From assembly GCF_030815095.1 (NCBI RefSeq), contig NZ_JAUSWF010000006.1, positions 1 to 64,000 of the forward strand: a DNA stretch of 64,000 nt, in the 5' to 3' direction. The notes below the pieces were generated by a model that was not told the origin of the DNA, did not search any database, and saw only the letters and a program-made list of their open reading frames with translations. Source of the stretch: Aedoeadaptatus ivorii (GTDB lineage: Bacteria; Bacillota; Clostridia; Tissierellales; Peptoniphilaceae). This document shows positions 35,558 through 43,407 of this stretch, one piece after another. A program made the position numbers and the translations under genes. Positions within the stretch are counted from its first letter, which is position 1. Every line of letters starts with the position of its first letter.

Positions 35558-36503
35558 CTTTCTCTATGAAGAAAAGCGGGGTCTTTTCGCCTTTTTGGCG
35601 ACCGCACTCGTCGTACTCGCGGCGACGAGGCTCTATATGCCCCGCGCCGAGTTTCTATATACCGCGGTGATCCTCGCCGCGGGCTTTTGCCTGTTCGGCA
35701 TCTTGCGCTACCTCGATTACAGCGGACGCCGGGAGGCGCTGGCAGAGATCCTGGGCGCTCCGCCCGAAAAGACGGCGGCGAAAGACGTAGAGAAAAAAAT
35801 CCGCGCCCTCGAAGCCGAGCGCGAGGCCGTGCAAGAAGCCGACGAGGCGCGCGCCCGCCACACCCGGGAATATATGACCGTGTGGAGCCACCAGCTCAAG
35901 AGCCCGCTTTTTGCCCTGCGCCTCTTGATTCCCGACGAAGACGCCGAACCCGAGGAGATGCTCGCCGAGGTCTTTCGCATGGAAAATTACGTCGATTCGC
36001 TCTTGGGCTATTACCGGCTGGAATCCGATAGCACCGACTATGTATTCCGCACAGAGTCCGTGGCCGAACTCGTCGCAGAGAGCGTCCGCAAATACCGCGC
36101 CGCCGCGGCCGCCGCGGGGAGCGAAATCGTGCTGAACGCGGGGGATCTGCGCATTGTCACCGACCGCAAGTGGTTCTGCTTTATGTTCGAGCAGGTGCTT
36201 TCCAACGCCATCAAATACGCGGCGCGCGGCGCCATTCGCATCGGCTGCGACGGGGGCGTGCTCACCGTAGCCGACGAGGGGATCGGCATCGCCCCCGAAG
36301 ACCTGCCGCGACTTTTCGAGCGGGGCTTTACCGGAAAAAACGGGCGCATACAGGATCGCTCCACGGGCCTGGGGCTCTACCTGGTGCACCGCGTCGCCAA
36401 AGAGCTGAACATCCTCGTCTCCGTGCGCTCCGAAGCGGGGGCGGGCACTGCCGTCGACTTCGACCTCTCGGCGGTGACGGAGGGCGAAGCGGGATCCATA
36501 TGA
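35547..36503 (+). CDS. Intramembrane-sensing histidine kinase, BceS-like
   Basis: A 318-residue kinase with two closely spaced N-terminal helices (about 12-30 and 36-52) and almost no extracellular loop, the hallmark of BceS kinases that sense through a partner ABC transporter. The phospho-accepting H115 lies in WSHQLKSPL. The ATPase domain has N-box SNAIKYA, VADEGIGI and the STGLGLYL lid. It overlaps the regulator gene by 11 bases. With its transporter broken by the ICE, this kinase has probably lost its sensory partner. Confidence 0.88.
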   Translation: MFRNFLYEEKRGLFAFLATALVVLAATRLYMPRAEFLYTAVILAAGFCLFGILRYLDYSGRREALAEILGAPPEKTAAKDVEKKIRALEAEREAVQEADEARARHTREYMTVWSHQLKSPLFALRLLIPDEDAEPEEMLAEVFRMENYVDSLLGYYRLESDSTDYVFRTESVAELVAESVRKYRAAAAAAGSEIVLNAGDLRIVTDRKWFCFMFEQVLSNAIKYAARGAIRIGCDGGVLTVADEGIGIAPEDLPRLFERGFTGKNGRIQDRSTGLGLYLVHRVAKELNILVSVRSEAGAGTAVDFDLSAVTEGEAGSI

Positions 36504-36574
36504 CGAAATTGTCACCTACGGTCTCCAAAATGTCACGCAAATCGAGGGATCCCGCCCGCGTCCTCTTGTAGACT
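36501..36574 (+). promoter_or_regulatory. Probable BceR-type operator and promoter of the ABC transporter gene
   Basis: The dyad TGAC-GAAATT-GTCA (36501-36514) overlaps the kinase stop codon, and a second half-site ATGTCACG lies near 36530. Bce-type regulators bind TGAC...GTCA dyads upstream of their transporter operons. TAGACT at 36569-36574, with a TGn-like extension, may be the -10. There is no usable -35, as expected of an activator-dependent promoter. Confidence 0.45.
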
Positions 36575-36594
36575 GGTAGCAGGAGGTAAGAAAA

Positions 36595-36852
36595 ATGCTG
36601 CTACAAGTACAACATCTGAAAAAAGTATATAAAACCCGATTCTCCCTACAATCCACCGAAGCGCTAAAGGACGTAAACTTTTCGGTGGAAGCGGGGGAAT
36701 TTATCGCCATTATGGGCGAGAGCGGAAGCGGGGACAGTGATATAATGATGACAGATACAATAAATCCATTAAAATCAAAGTTTAAAGGCTTCCACAAAAC
36801 TTTTAAACAAGACGATTTAGGATTAAGTCTGTCATCTTTTTTATTAAATTAA
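36595..36852 (+). pseudogene. ABC transporter ATP-binding gene (BceA-like) truncated by the ICE in its Walker A motif
   Basis: The first 46 codons encode the N-terminus of a BceA/MacB-type ATPase, ending FIAIMGESGSG. The lysine of the expected GxSGSGKST never appears; the frame enters AT-rich sequence at 36733 (GAC) and runs 39 more codons to a stop at 36850. Codon use changes abruptly at the same point. AGGAGGT precedes the ATG. The product cannot bind ATP. The rest of the gene and the permease are expected beyond the right end of the element. The AT-rich tail itself begins with two ATGs (36745, 36748) and could be read as a 35-codon frame of its own. Confidence 0.85.
36738..36746 (+). promoter_or_regulatory. 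Outward-facing extended -10 at the ICE left end
   Basis: TGATATAAT at 36738-36746 is a perfect extended -10 starting five bases inside the element and pointing into it. Its -35 would fall in host DNA. It could transcribe the first ICE genes after integration. Confidence 0.4.
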
Positions 36853-36895
36853 CAAAAAAGAAAAGAAAACATAAGTAATAAGGATTGAAGAGAAT

Positions 36896-37186
36896 ATGAT
36901 AATATTTAGAGTTTTTTTCAAAATCATATTGTTTCCTATTAGGATAGCGTTAAGTATCATAATTCTATTTTTAACGTTTGTATTAGGACTCAGCACAATA
37001 TTTTTCAAACTGATTTCATTTATCGCTATTATGGGATTTTTAGGATCTGTTTATCATGGAGAAAAAGCACTTGCTATAGATGCGTTTATACTAGCATATC
37101 TTTTTAGTCCTTATGGTTTACCAGTGCTAGGATATTTTATTATAGAAGTGATAGAAGGGGTGAATGAAAGAATAAAAGTAATTTAA
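36896..37186 (+). CDS. CD1845-like small membrane protein of Tn1549-type elements
   Basis: A 96-residue hydrophobic protein with about three membrane helices (about 7-28, 34-52, 58-82) and the motif FSPYGLPVLGYFIIE. This matches a family of unknown function found at the start of Tn1549-like ICEs (CD1845 family), whose members carry a 'SPFGLP' turn in the same place. It precedes the replication initiator gene, as in relatives. Confidence 0.65.
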   Translation: MIIFRVFFKIILFPIRIALSIIILFLTFVLGLSTIFFKLISFIAIMGFLGSVYHGEKALAIDAFILAYLFSPYGLPVLGYFIIEVIEGVNERIKVI

Positions 37187-37214
37187 ATATAAAAATAAAT
37201 AGATTAAAACGATG

Positions 37215-37249
37215 AAAAAGAGATAGCAAAATCAAAGCTATCTCTTTTT
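37215..37249 (+). terminator. Terminator hairpin just upstream of the repA ribosome site
   Basis: A perfect 13-bp stem AAAAAGAGATAGC/GCTATCTCTTTTT (37215-37227, 37237-37249) with a 9-base loop and terminal T run. The Shine-Dalgarno of the next gene begins 12 bases later. Confidence 0.85.
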
Positions 37250-37269
37250 ATATGAAAAGAAAGGGGGTT

Positions 37270-38250
37270 ATGATGAAAGAAATAGTTAAATTTGAATACT
37301 ATTATGGCAATGAATCAGAACAATATTCATTTTTTAGGATTCCCAAAACTTTATTCACCGACTTAAATTTTAAAAAACTATCCGTAGAAGCAAAAATTCT
37401 TTATGGAATTCTACTCGATAGAATGAGCTTGTCAATTAAGAATAAATGGTTAGATGAAGAAAACAAGGTATACATTATCTATACCATAGAAGAAATTATG
37501 GAAGTATTAAATTGGGGGAGAAATAAATCGGTCAAAGTAATGAAAGAAATTGAAGAGATAGGATTATTAGAAAAAAAGAGGTTAGGACTTGGAAAGCCAA
37601 ATTTACTCTATGTAAAGAACTTTATTTACACAGAAAATAATAAAACTACAGAAGTTTCAAAAGCAAACCTCAAGAAGTTTAAAAAACAAACTTCAGGAAG
37701 TTTAGAAAACAAACCTCAAGAAGTTTCAAAAGAGGACTCTAATAATACTAATATTAATAATACTGAAACTAATAATACTGATTTTAATAATACCACCCCC
37801 ATATCCCCCTTAGAAAAGCTAGGAGAAAAATCAAAAAAAACTTTGGAGGAGGAAGAATTAAAAGAAACTATAAAAAAGAATATATCTTATGAAATCTTTG
37901 AAAAAGTAAGAATAGAAGAAAAGAAGCAAGTAGATGTAATGATAAATGTACTTGTAAAAGCCTTAACTAGCTTTACAAACATTAAAATAGGAGGGAGGCA
38001 TATATCCAATGAAAATTTTAAAGAAAAATTTCTAAGTCTTAACTATAAACACATAGACTATGTTTTGAAATACCTAAGAGAAAATGCTCCAAAGGATATT
38101 AGAAACATTAATGCTTATCTACTGACTCTCTTATACAATGCAGATGAAAATATTAGAAACATAGAAGTCATAAAGAGAGAAGATCAGAAAAGAGAAAACT
38201 ATGACTATAGTAACGATGAGGATATATGGAGAGAAATTTTAAATACTTGA
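37270..38250 (+). CDS. Replication initiator protein A (RepA_N family)
   Basis: A 326-residue protein. The N-terminal ~115 residues match the RepA_N domain of Gram-positive plasmids and ICEs (FFRIPKTLFTDLNFKKLSVEAKILYGILLDRMSLS... then a winged-helix region with WGRNKSVKVMKEIEEIGLLEKKR). The middle is low-complexity Asn/Thr-rich; the C-terminal part may bind the helicase loader. The ATG at 37270 is chosen because AAGGGGG ends 2-3 bases before it; an in-frame upstream ATG at 37252 overlaps the terminator hairpin. It is followed by a DnaC-like gene. Confidence 0.88.
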   Translation: MMKEIVKFEYYYGNESEQYSFFRIPKTLFTDLNFKKLSVEAKILYGILLDRMSLSIKNKWLDEENKVYIIYTIEEIMEVLNWGRNKSVKVMKEIEEIGLLEKKRLGLGKPNLLYVKNFIYTENNKTTEVSKANLKKFKKQTSGSLENKPQEVSKEDSNNTNINNTETNNTDFNNTTPISPLEKLGEKSKKTLEEEELKETIKKNISYEIFEKVRIEEKKQVDVMINVLVKALTSFTNIKIGGRHISNENFKEKFLSLNYKHIDYVLKYLRENAPKDIRNINAYLLTLLYNADENIRNIEVIKREDQKRENYDYSNDEDIWREILNT

Positions 38251-38264
38251 TAGGAGAGGAGCAT

Positions 38265-39122
38265 ATGGAATTAATAAAAGAAATCCTAGAACAGAAAATA
38301 AAAAATGCAGAAACAAATAGTCCATCAAAAGATGAAGAAAATAGGAGTTATATAGATCAAGAAACAGGATTAAAATATTGTGCAAAATGTAAAACACCAA
38401 TTGAAAAAGAAATAGACTTCTTTGGAGAAATAAAAAAAGTTGGTATTTTATGTCAATGTAAAAAAGAAAGACAAAAATTAGAGGAAGAAAAAAGAAAAGA
38501 AAATAAAAGGCTTTTAAAAATTGAACACTTAAAAAAAGAGTGTTTTTCTGATCCTATCTTATTAAATTGGAATTTTAAAAATATGGACAAAGATAGTGAG
38601 CATGAAAAAGTAGCAAAAAATTATGTGGAAAAATTTGATGAAATATATGAAAATAATATAGGATTAATTCTCATAGGGAATGTGGGATGTGGAAAAACAT
38701 ATCTTGCAAGTGCTATAGCAAATGCTTTACTAGAAAAAGAAATATCAGTCAAAATGACAAATTTTTCAGTAATTTTAAATGATATGACTAACTTTGAGAT
38801 TGATAAGAGTAAGTATATAGATAACCTAAATCATAAGAAACTATTAATTATTGATGATTTTGGAATGGAAAGAGATACAGATTTTGCAGCTGAGCATATC
38901 TTTAACATAATAGATAGTAGATATAGAAGTGGGAAACCTCTAATTATAACAACAAACTTAAATATATCAGCTTTAACTAATCCTGAAACTATAAAAGATA
39001 AAAGAATTTACTCAAGGATACTTGAAATATGCAGTCCCATTATATTTACAGGAGAAAATAGAAGAATAGAAAAAATGAAGGAGAAATCAAAATTAGCCTA
39101 TGAAATATTAAAAAAAGAATGA
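38265..39122 (+). CDS. DnaC-like helicase loader ATPase
   Basis: A 285-residue AAA+ protein. An N-terminal cysteine set (CAKCKTPIEKE...CQCKK) suggests a zinc site. Walker A is GNVGCGKTYLASA and Walker B LLIIDDFGME. ITTNLN matches the sensor region of DnaC/DnaI. It probably loads the replicative helicase on the element. The ATG at 38265 follows TAGGAGAGGAG; the ATG at 38226 lies inside repA. Confidence 0.88.
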   Translation: MELIKEILEQKIKNAETNSPSKDEENRSYIDQETGLKYCAKCKTPIEKEIDFFGEIKKVGILCQCKKERQKLEEEKRKENKRLLKIEHLKKECFSDPILLNWNFKNMDKDSEHEKVAKNYVEKFDEIYENNIGLILIGNVGCGKTYLASAIANALLEKEISVKMTNFSVILNDMTNFEIDKSKYIDNLNHKKLLIIDDFGMERDTDFAAEHIFNIIDSRYRSGKPLIITTNLNISALTNPETIKDKRIYSRILEICSPIIFTGENRRIEKMKEKSKLAYEILKKE

Positions 39123-39136
39123 AAGTAGGTGAGTGA

Positions 39137-39628
39137 ATGCAAAATGATGATATAAATAGCAGAACAATAGCCATAGTAAAAAAAGCGGGGATAGTTACAG
39201 CCAAGCAAGTTATAAATTTGATGAAGAAAATATTAGAAATAAATAAACATAAAGCGCAGACAGAACAGTCAAGACCCTTAGAAAAATTTAAAAAAGTAAA
39301 AGTAAAAGATCTTGTAAAAAAAGGTAAAGTAGAAACCTTAGAATTAAATGACATAGACTTAAAAGCATTGAAAAAAGAATTAAAAAGATATGGGGTGAAA
39401 TTTTCCATAAAGAAAGATTTAGAAAATGGAAACAACATTATCTTTTTTCAAGCAAAAGATATAAAAGTGATGGAACAAGCTTTTAAAAAGACAGTCCAGA
39501 AATTTACTAAAGATAAGTCAAGAAAAAGAAAATCTGTAATAGAAAGGCTTAATAACTTCAAGGATAAAGTCAAAGATACTATTGACAGAGATAAGGTTAA
39601 ACATAAGCATCAGGAACAAAGTTTATAA
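39137..39628 (+). CDS. PcfB-family conjugation protein (DUF3801)
   Basis: A 163-residue basic protein whose pattern (TIAIVKKAGIVTAKQVINLMKKIL, then VKKGKVETLELNDIDLKALKKELKRYGVKFSI) matches PcfB of pCF10 and its ICE relatives. PcfB cooperates with the coupling protein PcfC/VirD4 in DNA transfer, and the coupling-protein gene lies just downstream. The C-terminal ~30 residues are highly charged. Confidence 0.82.
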   Translation: MQNDDINSRTIAIVKKAGIVTAKQVINLMKKILEINKHKAQTEQSRPLEKFKKVKVKDLVKKGKVETLELNDIDLKALKKELKRYGVKFSIKKDLENGNNIIFFQAKDIKVMEQAFKKTVQKFTKDKSRKRKSVIERLNNFKDKVKDTIDRDKVKHKHQEQSL

Positions 39629-39667
39629 TAAAAGCACTTAGATATATAATATATATGATGAGAAGGC

Positions 39668-39805
39668 ATGAATAGCTTTATTGTTGAATACTATGAAAAA
39701 GAAGATGGAATCATCCAGTAGAAGAATTTCTCTTATCTATAGATAAAAAATGAGAACAGAAGCATTAGGGAAAAAACTAAAAAATACCTTTGAAAGTAAA
39801 ATATA
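39668..39805 (+). pseudogene. Degraded HigB/RelE-like toxin remnant
   Basis: An ATG with AGAAGG upstream starts MNSFIVEYYEKEDGII and reaches a stop. The adjacent +1 frame continues VEEFLLSIDKKM-like sequence and a third frame reads MRTEALG. Joined, these follow the N-terminal half of phage-derived HigB/RelE toxins (YY...G..PV.EFL.SL..K...K). At least two frameshifts and the missing C-terminus make it a pseudogene. No antitoxin gene remains next to it. Confidence 0.5.
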
Positions 39806-39824
39806 AGTATAATGGTGGTTTAAA

Positions 39825-40031
39825 ATGACAAATAAAAGAATATGTCCCATATGTAACTCAAAGATGAAGCAACAGTTTATAGGTCTATTACATTGCAAGT
39901 GTGGTATAAGCTATCATAGAGATTTAGGATATTTTAAAAGAAATGAGAATATGATTTTTGTCTTGGAAAGAAAAAAGATAGGTAAAAAAATAAAACAAGT
40001 TCCAGTAATAATATATAAAAAAGATAAATAA
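39825..40031 (+). CDS. Small zinc-ribbon-like protein
   Basis: A 68-residue basic protein. C7-P-I-C10 (in RICPICNSK) and C-K-C near residue 25 followed by H30 suggest a metal-binding knuckle at the N-terminus. GGTGG lies upstream of the ATG. It is not a family the annotator recognises; it sits between pcfB and the coupling-protein gene. Confidence 0.55.
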   Translation: MTNKRICPICNSKMKQQFIGLLHCKCGISYHRDLGYFKRNENMIFVLERKKIGKKIKQVPVIIYKKDK

Positions 40032-40040
40032 GATACTAAT

Positions 40041-40064
40041 GGGTAGAGAAATCTACTCTTTTTT
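40041..40064 (+). terminator. Terminator-like hairpin upstream of virD4
   Basis: GGGTAGA (40041-40047) pairs with TCTACTC (40052-40058, one G-U) around GAAA and runs into TTTTTT. The ribosome site GGAGAGG starts three bases later. Confidence 0.75.
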
Positions 40065-40075
40065 ATGGAGAGGAA

Positions 40076-41878
40076 GTGATTAATTCGAAAATACTAAATG
40101 AAATAATAAAAGATATAAAAAATGTTTTTAAGATAAGAGATAAGAAGAAATTTGTATTAGAAAATCTTCCTTACCTCTTATTTTTTTATATAGGAAATAT
40201 CTTTGCAAGCCATGTCAACTCTTATGTAGGAGGAGATATAATAGATAGAATTCTAGTAGCTTTTAGTCAAATAGATACTTTAAAATATATTCCATCATTA
40301 AAAATAAAAAATCTGATACCCGGTCTAATTCTATCAGTAGTTATTAAGTTAATCCTTATACAGAAAAAGAAAAAAGCAAAAAAGTTTAGAGAGGGCAGAG
40401 AATATGGATCGGCAAGATGGGGAAATGAAAAAGATATTGAGCCATACATTGACAAGAAGTTTGAAAACAATGTGCTATTAACTCAAACTGAAAGACTTAC
40501 CATGAACAATAGACCTAAAAATCCAAAATATGCGAGAAATAAAAATGTATTGGTAATTGGAGGTTCTGGTAGTGGTAAAACAAGGTTTTTTGTAAAGCCA
40601 AATCTCATGCAAATGCACTCTTCATATGTAGTAACCGATCCAAAAGGAACATTAGTCTTGGAATGTGGGAAAATGTTGGAAAGAAATGGATATGAGATAA
40701 AAATACTAAACACAATAAACTTTAAAAAATCCATGAGATATAATCCCTTTGCATACTTGAAAAGTGAAAAAGATATTTTGAAATTAGTACAAACAATAAT
40801 TGCAAATACTAAGGGAGAAGGAGAAAAATCAACTGAGGATTTTTGGGTGAAAGCTGAAAAACTCTATTACACAGCACTTATAGGATATATCTGGTATGAA
40901 GCTCCTAAAGAAGAACAGAACTTTACAACTTTACTTGCTATGATAGATGCAAGTGAGGTAAGAGAAGAAGATGAAAATTTTAAAAATGCAGTAGACTATA
41001 TGTTTGAAGCATTAGAAAAAGAAAAGCCAAATCATTTTGCAGTAAAACAATATAAGAAATACAAACTAGCAGCAGGAAAAACTGCCAAATCAATCCTTAT
41101 ATCCTGTGGAGCAAGGCTTGCTCCATTTGATATTCAGGAACTTAGGGACTTAATGAAAGAAGATGAACTGGAGCTTGATACACTTGGAGAAAAGAAAACA
41201 GCTTTATTCGTAATAATATCGGATACAGATGATACATTTAACTTTGTAGTATCAATAATGTACTCACAATTATTTAATCTATTATGTGATAAAGCAGATG
41301 ATGAATATGGCGGAAGACTTCCTGTTCATGTGAGATGCCTACTTGATGAATTCGCAAATATCGGCTTAATTCCTAAATTTGAAAAGCTGATAGCAACTAT
41401 TAGAAGTAGAGAAATATCAGCTTGTATAATATTACAAGCACAATCACAACTAAAAAGTATCTATAAAGATAATGCAGATACCATAGTTGGCAATTGTGAT
41501 TCGACGTTATTTTTAGGAGGCAAAGAAAGAACAACATTAAAAGAATTATCTGAAAGCCTAGGCAAAGAAACCATAGACCTATATAACACATCAGAAACAA
41601 GATCAAATCAAAAGAGTTTTGGTTTAAACTATCAAAAAACTGGAAAAGAATTAATGAGTCAAGATGAAATAACTGTAATGGATGGTGGGAAATGTATCTA
41701 CCAATTAAGAGGAGTTAGACCATTTCTTTCAGATAAATTTGACATAACCAAACATAAGAATTATAAGTTCCTTGAAGATTATGATAAGAGAAATATATTT
41801 GACATAGAGAAATACCTGCAGAGAAAAGATGAGGTTAAGTTAAAAGAGAGTATGGTAGTTGAAATATTAGATGAATAA
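40076..41878 (+). CDS. virD4: VirD4/TraG-type coupling protein (T4CP)
   Basis: A 600-residue ATPase that brings the relaxase-DNA complex to the transfer channel. Two N-terminal membrane helices (about 25-45 and 78-98) precede the ATPase core: Walker A GGSGSGKTRFF, then VTDPKGTL, Walker B CLLDEFANIGLIP, and QAQSQL. The start is GTG at 40076 right after GGAGAGGAA; spacing is short, but no ATG lies in frame until the membrane region. Length is typical for Tn1549-like TraG. Confidence 0.93.
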   Translation: MINSKILNEIIKDIKNVFKIRDKKKFVLENLPYLLFFYIGNIFASHVNSYVGGDIIDRILVAFSQIDTLKYIPSLKIKNLIPGLILSVVIKLILIQKKKKAKKFREGREYGSARWGNEKDIEPYIDKKFENNVLLTQTERLTMNNRPKNPKYARNKNVLVIGGSGSGKTRFFVKPNLMQMHSSYVVTDPKGTLVLECGKMLERNGYEIKILNTINFKKSMRYNPFAYLKSEKDILKLVQTIIANTKGEGEKSTEDFWVKAEKLYYTALIGYIWYEAPKEEQNFTTLLAMIDASEVREEDENFKNAVDYMFEALEKEKPNHFAVKQYKKYKLAAGKTAKSILISCGARLAPFDIQELRDLMKEDELELDTLGEKKTALFVIISDTDDTFNFVVSIMYSQLFNLLCDKADDEYGGRLPVHVRCLLDEFANIGLIPKFEKLIATIRSREISACIILQAQSQLKSIYKDNADTIVGNCDSTLFLGGKERTTLKELSESLGKETIDLYNTSETRSNQKSFGLNYQKTGKELMSQDEITVMDGGKCIYQLRGVRPFLSDKFDITKHKNYKFLEDYDKRNIFDIEKYLQRKDEVKLKESMVVEILDE

Positions 41879-41929
41879 ATTTAAAATTAGAAGTAAGATA
41901 GATATTTAGGAAAGATTAAAAGAAATTAC

Positions 41930-41958
41930 TTGACAAAAAATATTTTATAGCATATAAT
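41930..41958 (+). promoter_or_regulatory. Consensus promoter of the AbiF module
   Basis: A perfect TTGACA (41930-41935) and perfect TATAAT (41953-41958) are exactly 17 bases apart, the strongest promoter in the window. Transcription would start near 41965, at the edge of the structured leader. Confidence 0.85.
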
Positions 41959-41964
41959 AATGTC

Positions 41965-42029
41965 AACAGTACCCGACACGCCTCTTAACAATGCGGACCA
42001 AGTCGGGTCATTTGATTTTAGGAGAAAAA
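41965..42029 (+). ncRNA. Structured leader RNA upstream of the AbiF-type gene (possible abiF RNA motif)
   Basis: Between the consensus promoter and the ATG lies a compact GC-richer block. ACCCGAC (41971-41977) pairs with GTCGGGT (42002-42008); the 24-base loop contains ACGCC and GCGGACC, which could form an inner pair (CGC with GCG) or a pseudoknot. Its GC content is unlike the surrounding ICE. A conserved structured RNA upstream of abiF-type genes is known, and this element fits in position and general form, but the match is from memory and not computed. Confidence 0.55.
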
Positions 42030-42893
42030 ATGAAAAAAATTCATCAAGAACCGATTAGTATAGAAAATCAAGTAAAAAACTTAATAGACTTAGGACTTTT
42101 AGTAGAAGATAAAACTTATGCTAAGAAAATTCTTGGAAGAATATCCTATTACAGGCTGATTAAAGCTTATAGTATCACATTAAAAAAAGATGGAAGATAT
42201 ATATCAGGAATAAGTTTTGAAGATATTGTAAGTTTATATAAATTTGATAGAGAACTTAGACAGCTTATATTTGAAACAATAGAGCATATTGAAGTTTCTT
42301 TAAGAGCAGTTATCACAAACTATTTTTCTTTAAGATATGGGAACTTTTCATATAAAGATATGAATAATTTTGAGAAACAAAAGGAACAAGAAAGGGTACT
42401 AGAAGAATTAGCAAGGGAAGTTAAAAGAAATAGACGCTCACCATTTATAAAAAACTTTAAAGACAATTATGAAGGTGGAGAAATTCCACTCTATGCAGTG
42501 ATAGAAGTAGCAAGTTTTGGAACTTTATCTAAAATGTATAAGAATATGAAAAATGAAGATAAAAGTAAAATTGCAAAAGTCTTTCATACAGACTACCATT
42601 ACTTTGAATCTTGGATAGAAAATTTTGCCTATATAAGAAATATATGTGCCCATTATGGCAGGCTATATGGAGCAAAGCTTACAAAATCACCAAAGCTATA
42701 TAAAGAATATTTAAAAAATAATATTTCAAACAATACAATATTTGCTACATTAGTTAATCTTAAAATAGTTTCTGAAGAAGAAAATTACAAAAATTTTTAT
42801 CATGATCTAATAGCACTAATAGCAAGATATGAAAATATTGAATTAAGACATGTTGGCTTTATAGAAAACTGGAAAGAATTACTAAAACCATAA
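42030..42893 (+). CDS. AbiF/AbiD-type (Abi_2) HEPN abortive-infection protein
   Basis: A 287-residue protein of the Abi_2 family. The N-terminal region (LVEDKTYAKKILGRISYYRLIKAYSITL) and the core IYKFDRELR-type segment (SLYKFDRELRQLIFETIEHIEVSLRAVI) are characteristic. The HEPN RNase motif R-x4-H is R203-N-I-C-A-H208. Proteins of this family act as RNases that stop phage growth. The ATG at 42030 follows AGGAG; an in-frame upstream ATG (41991) lies inside the leader hairpin. A terminator follows, so it is a self-contained cargo unit between virD4 and ssb. Confidence 0.88.
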   Translation: MKKIHQEPISIENQVKNLIDLGLLVEDKTYAKKILGRISYYRLIKAYSITLKKDGRYISGISFEDIVSLYKFDRELRQLIFETIEHIEVSLRAVITNYFSLRYGNFSYKDMNNFEKQKEQERVLEELAREVKRNRRSPFIKNFKDNYEGGEIPLYAVIEVASFGTLSKMYKNMKNEDKSKIAKVFHTDYHYFESWIENFAYIRNICAHYGRLYGAKLTKSPKLYKEYLKNNISNNTIFATLVNLKIVSEEENYKNFYHDLIALIARYENIELRHVGFIENWKELLKP

Positions 42894-42911
42894 AATTAAA
42901 TAGAGAAATTT

Positions 42912-42941
42912 ACACCGAAAAAAACATTTCGGTGTTTTTTT
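42912..42941 (+). terminator. Intrinsic terminator of the AbiF module
   Basis: ACACCGAAA (42912-42920) pairs with TTTCGGTGT (42927-42935), followed by TTTTTT. Confidence 0.9.
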
Positions 42942-42959
42942 ATGCCCAAAGGAGGAAGA

Positions 42960-42992
42960 ATGAAATATATACGAGATGAGCCGAAAAAATAA
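42960..42992 (+). CDS. Possible 10-residue leader peptide
   Basis: AGGAGG sits four bases before an ATG that opens MKYIRDEPKK and then a stop. It ends 40 bases before the terminator-like hairpin at 43033, a leader-peptide/attenuator arrangement. It is also possible that this is only a remnant of an older gene start. No homologue is recognised. Confidence 0.25.
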   Translation: MKYIRDEPKK

Positions 42993-43032
42993 GATACAGA
43001 GAAAAATGAAATATTAATTAATTAGAAGTAGA

Positions 43033-43060
43033 AGCGATAGAGAAAACTATCGCTTTTTTT
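43033..43060 (+). terminator. Terminator-like hairpin upstream of ssb
   Basis: AGCGATAG (43033-43040) pairs with CTATCGCT (43047-43054), followed by TTTTTT. The AAAGGAG of the next gene begins nine bases later. Confidence 0.85.
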
Positions 43061-43083
43061 ATGGAATAAAGGAGATAGAACAA

Positions 43084-43407
43084 ATGGAAAGAGAAATGCT
43101 AAATATTAATGGAAATCTAGTAGGAGAAATAAAAACAACTGCAATAGATACAAAGGAAGGAGAAAAAGAAGTAGCTAACTTCACAATAGTTAGAAAGAAC
43201 AAAGAAGAAGGAAAGGTTAAGAAAGAATATATCTACTGTAATCTCTACGGAGAAAAGGCAAAAAGTGTGAAGGAATTTAAAAGTGGAGAATACATCCATA
43301 TTTTTGGATATTTTAAGGAAACAAAAAAAGAAGACAAGACATTTAAAAATTTTATCGTAAAGCACATAAATAAAATTAAAAAAGAAGAAAAAGAGGAGGA
43401 AATATAA
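43084..43407 (+). CDS. ssb: Single-stranded DNA-binding protein-like (OB fold)
   Basis: A 107-residue protein with the SSB pattern: NINGNLVGEIKT at strand 1, VANFTIVRKNK, and EYIYCNLYGEKAKSVKEFKSGEYIHIFGYF, matching the 'W..v...gk.Ae....l.KG..v.v.G' core with Tyr in place of Trp. It is shorter than cellular SSB and lacks the acidic tail; the C-terminus is Lys/Glu-rich. ICE-encoded SSBs protect transferred single strands. Confidence 0.78.
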   Translation: MEREMLNINGNLVGEIKTTAIDTKEGEKEVANFTIVRKNKEEGKVKKEYIYCNLYGEKAKSVKEFKSGEYIHIFGYFKETKKEDKTFKNFIVKHINKIKKEEKEEEI

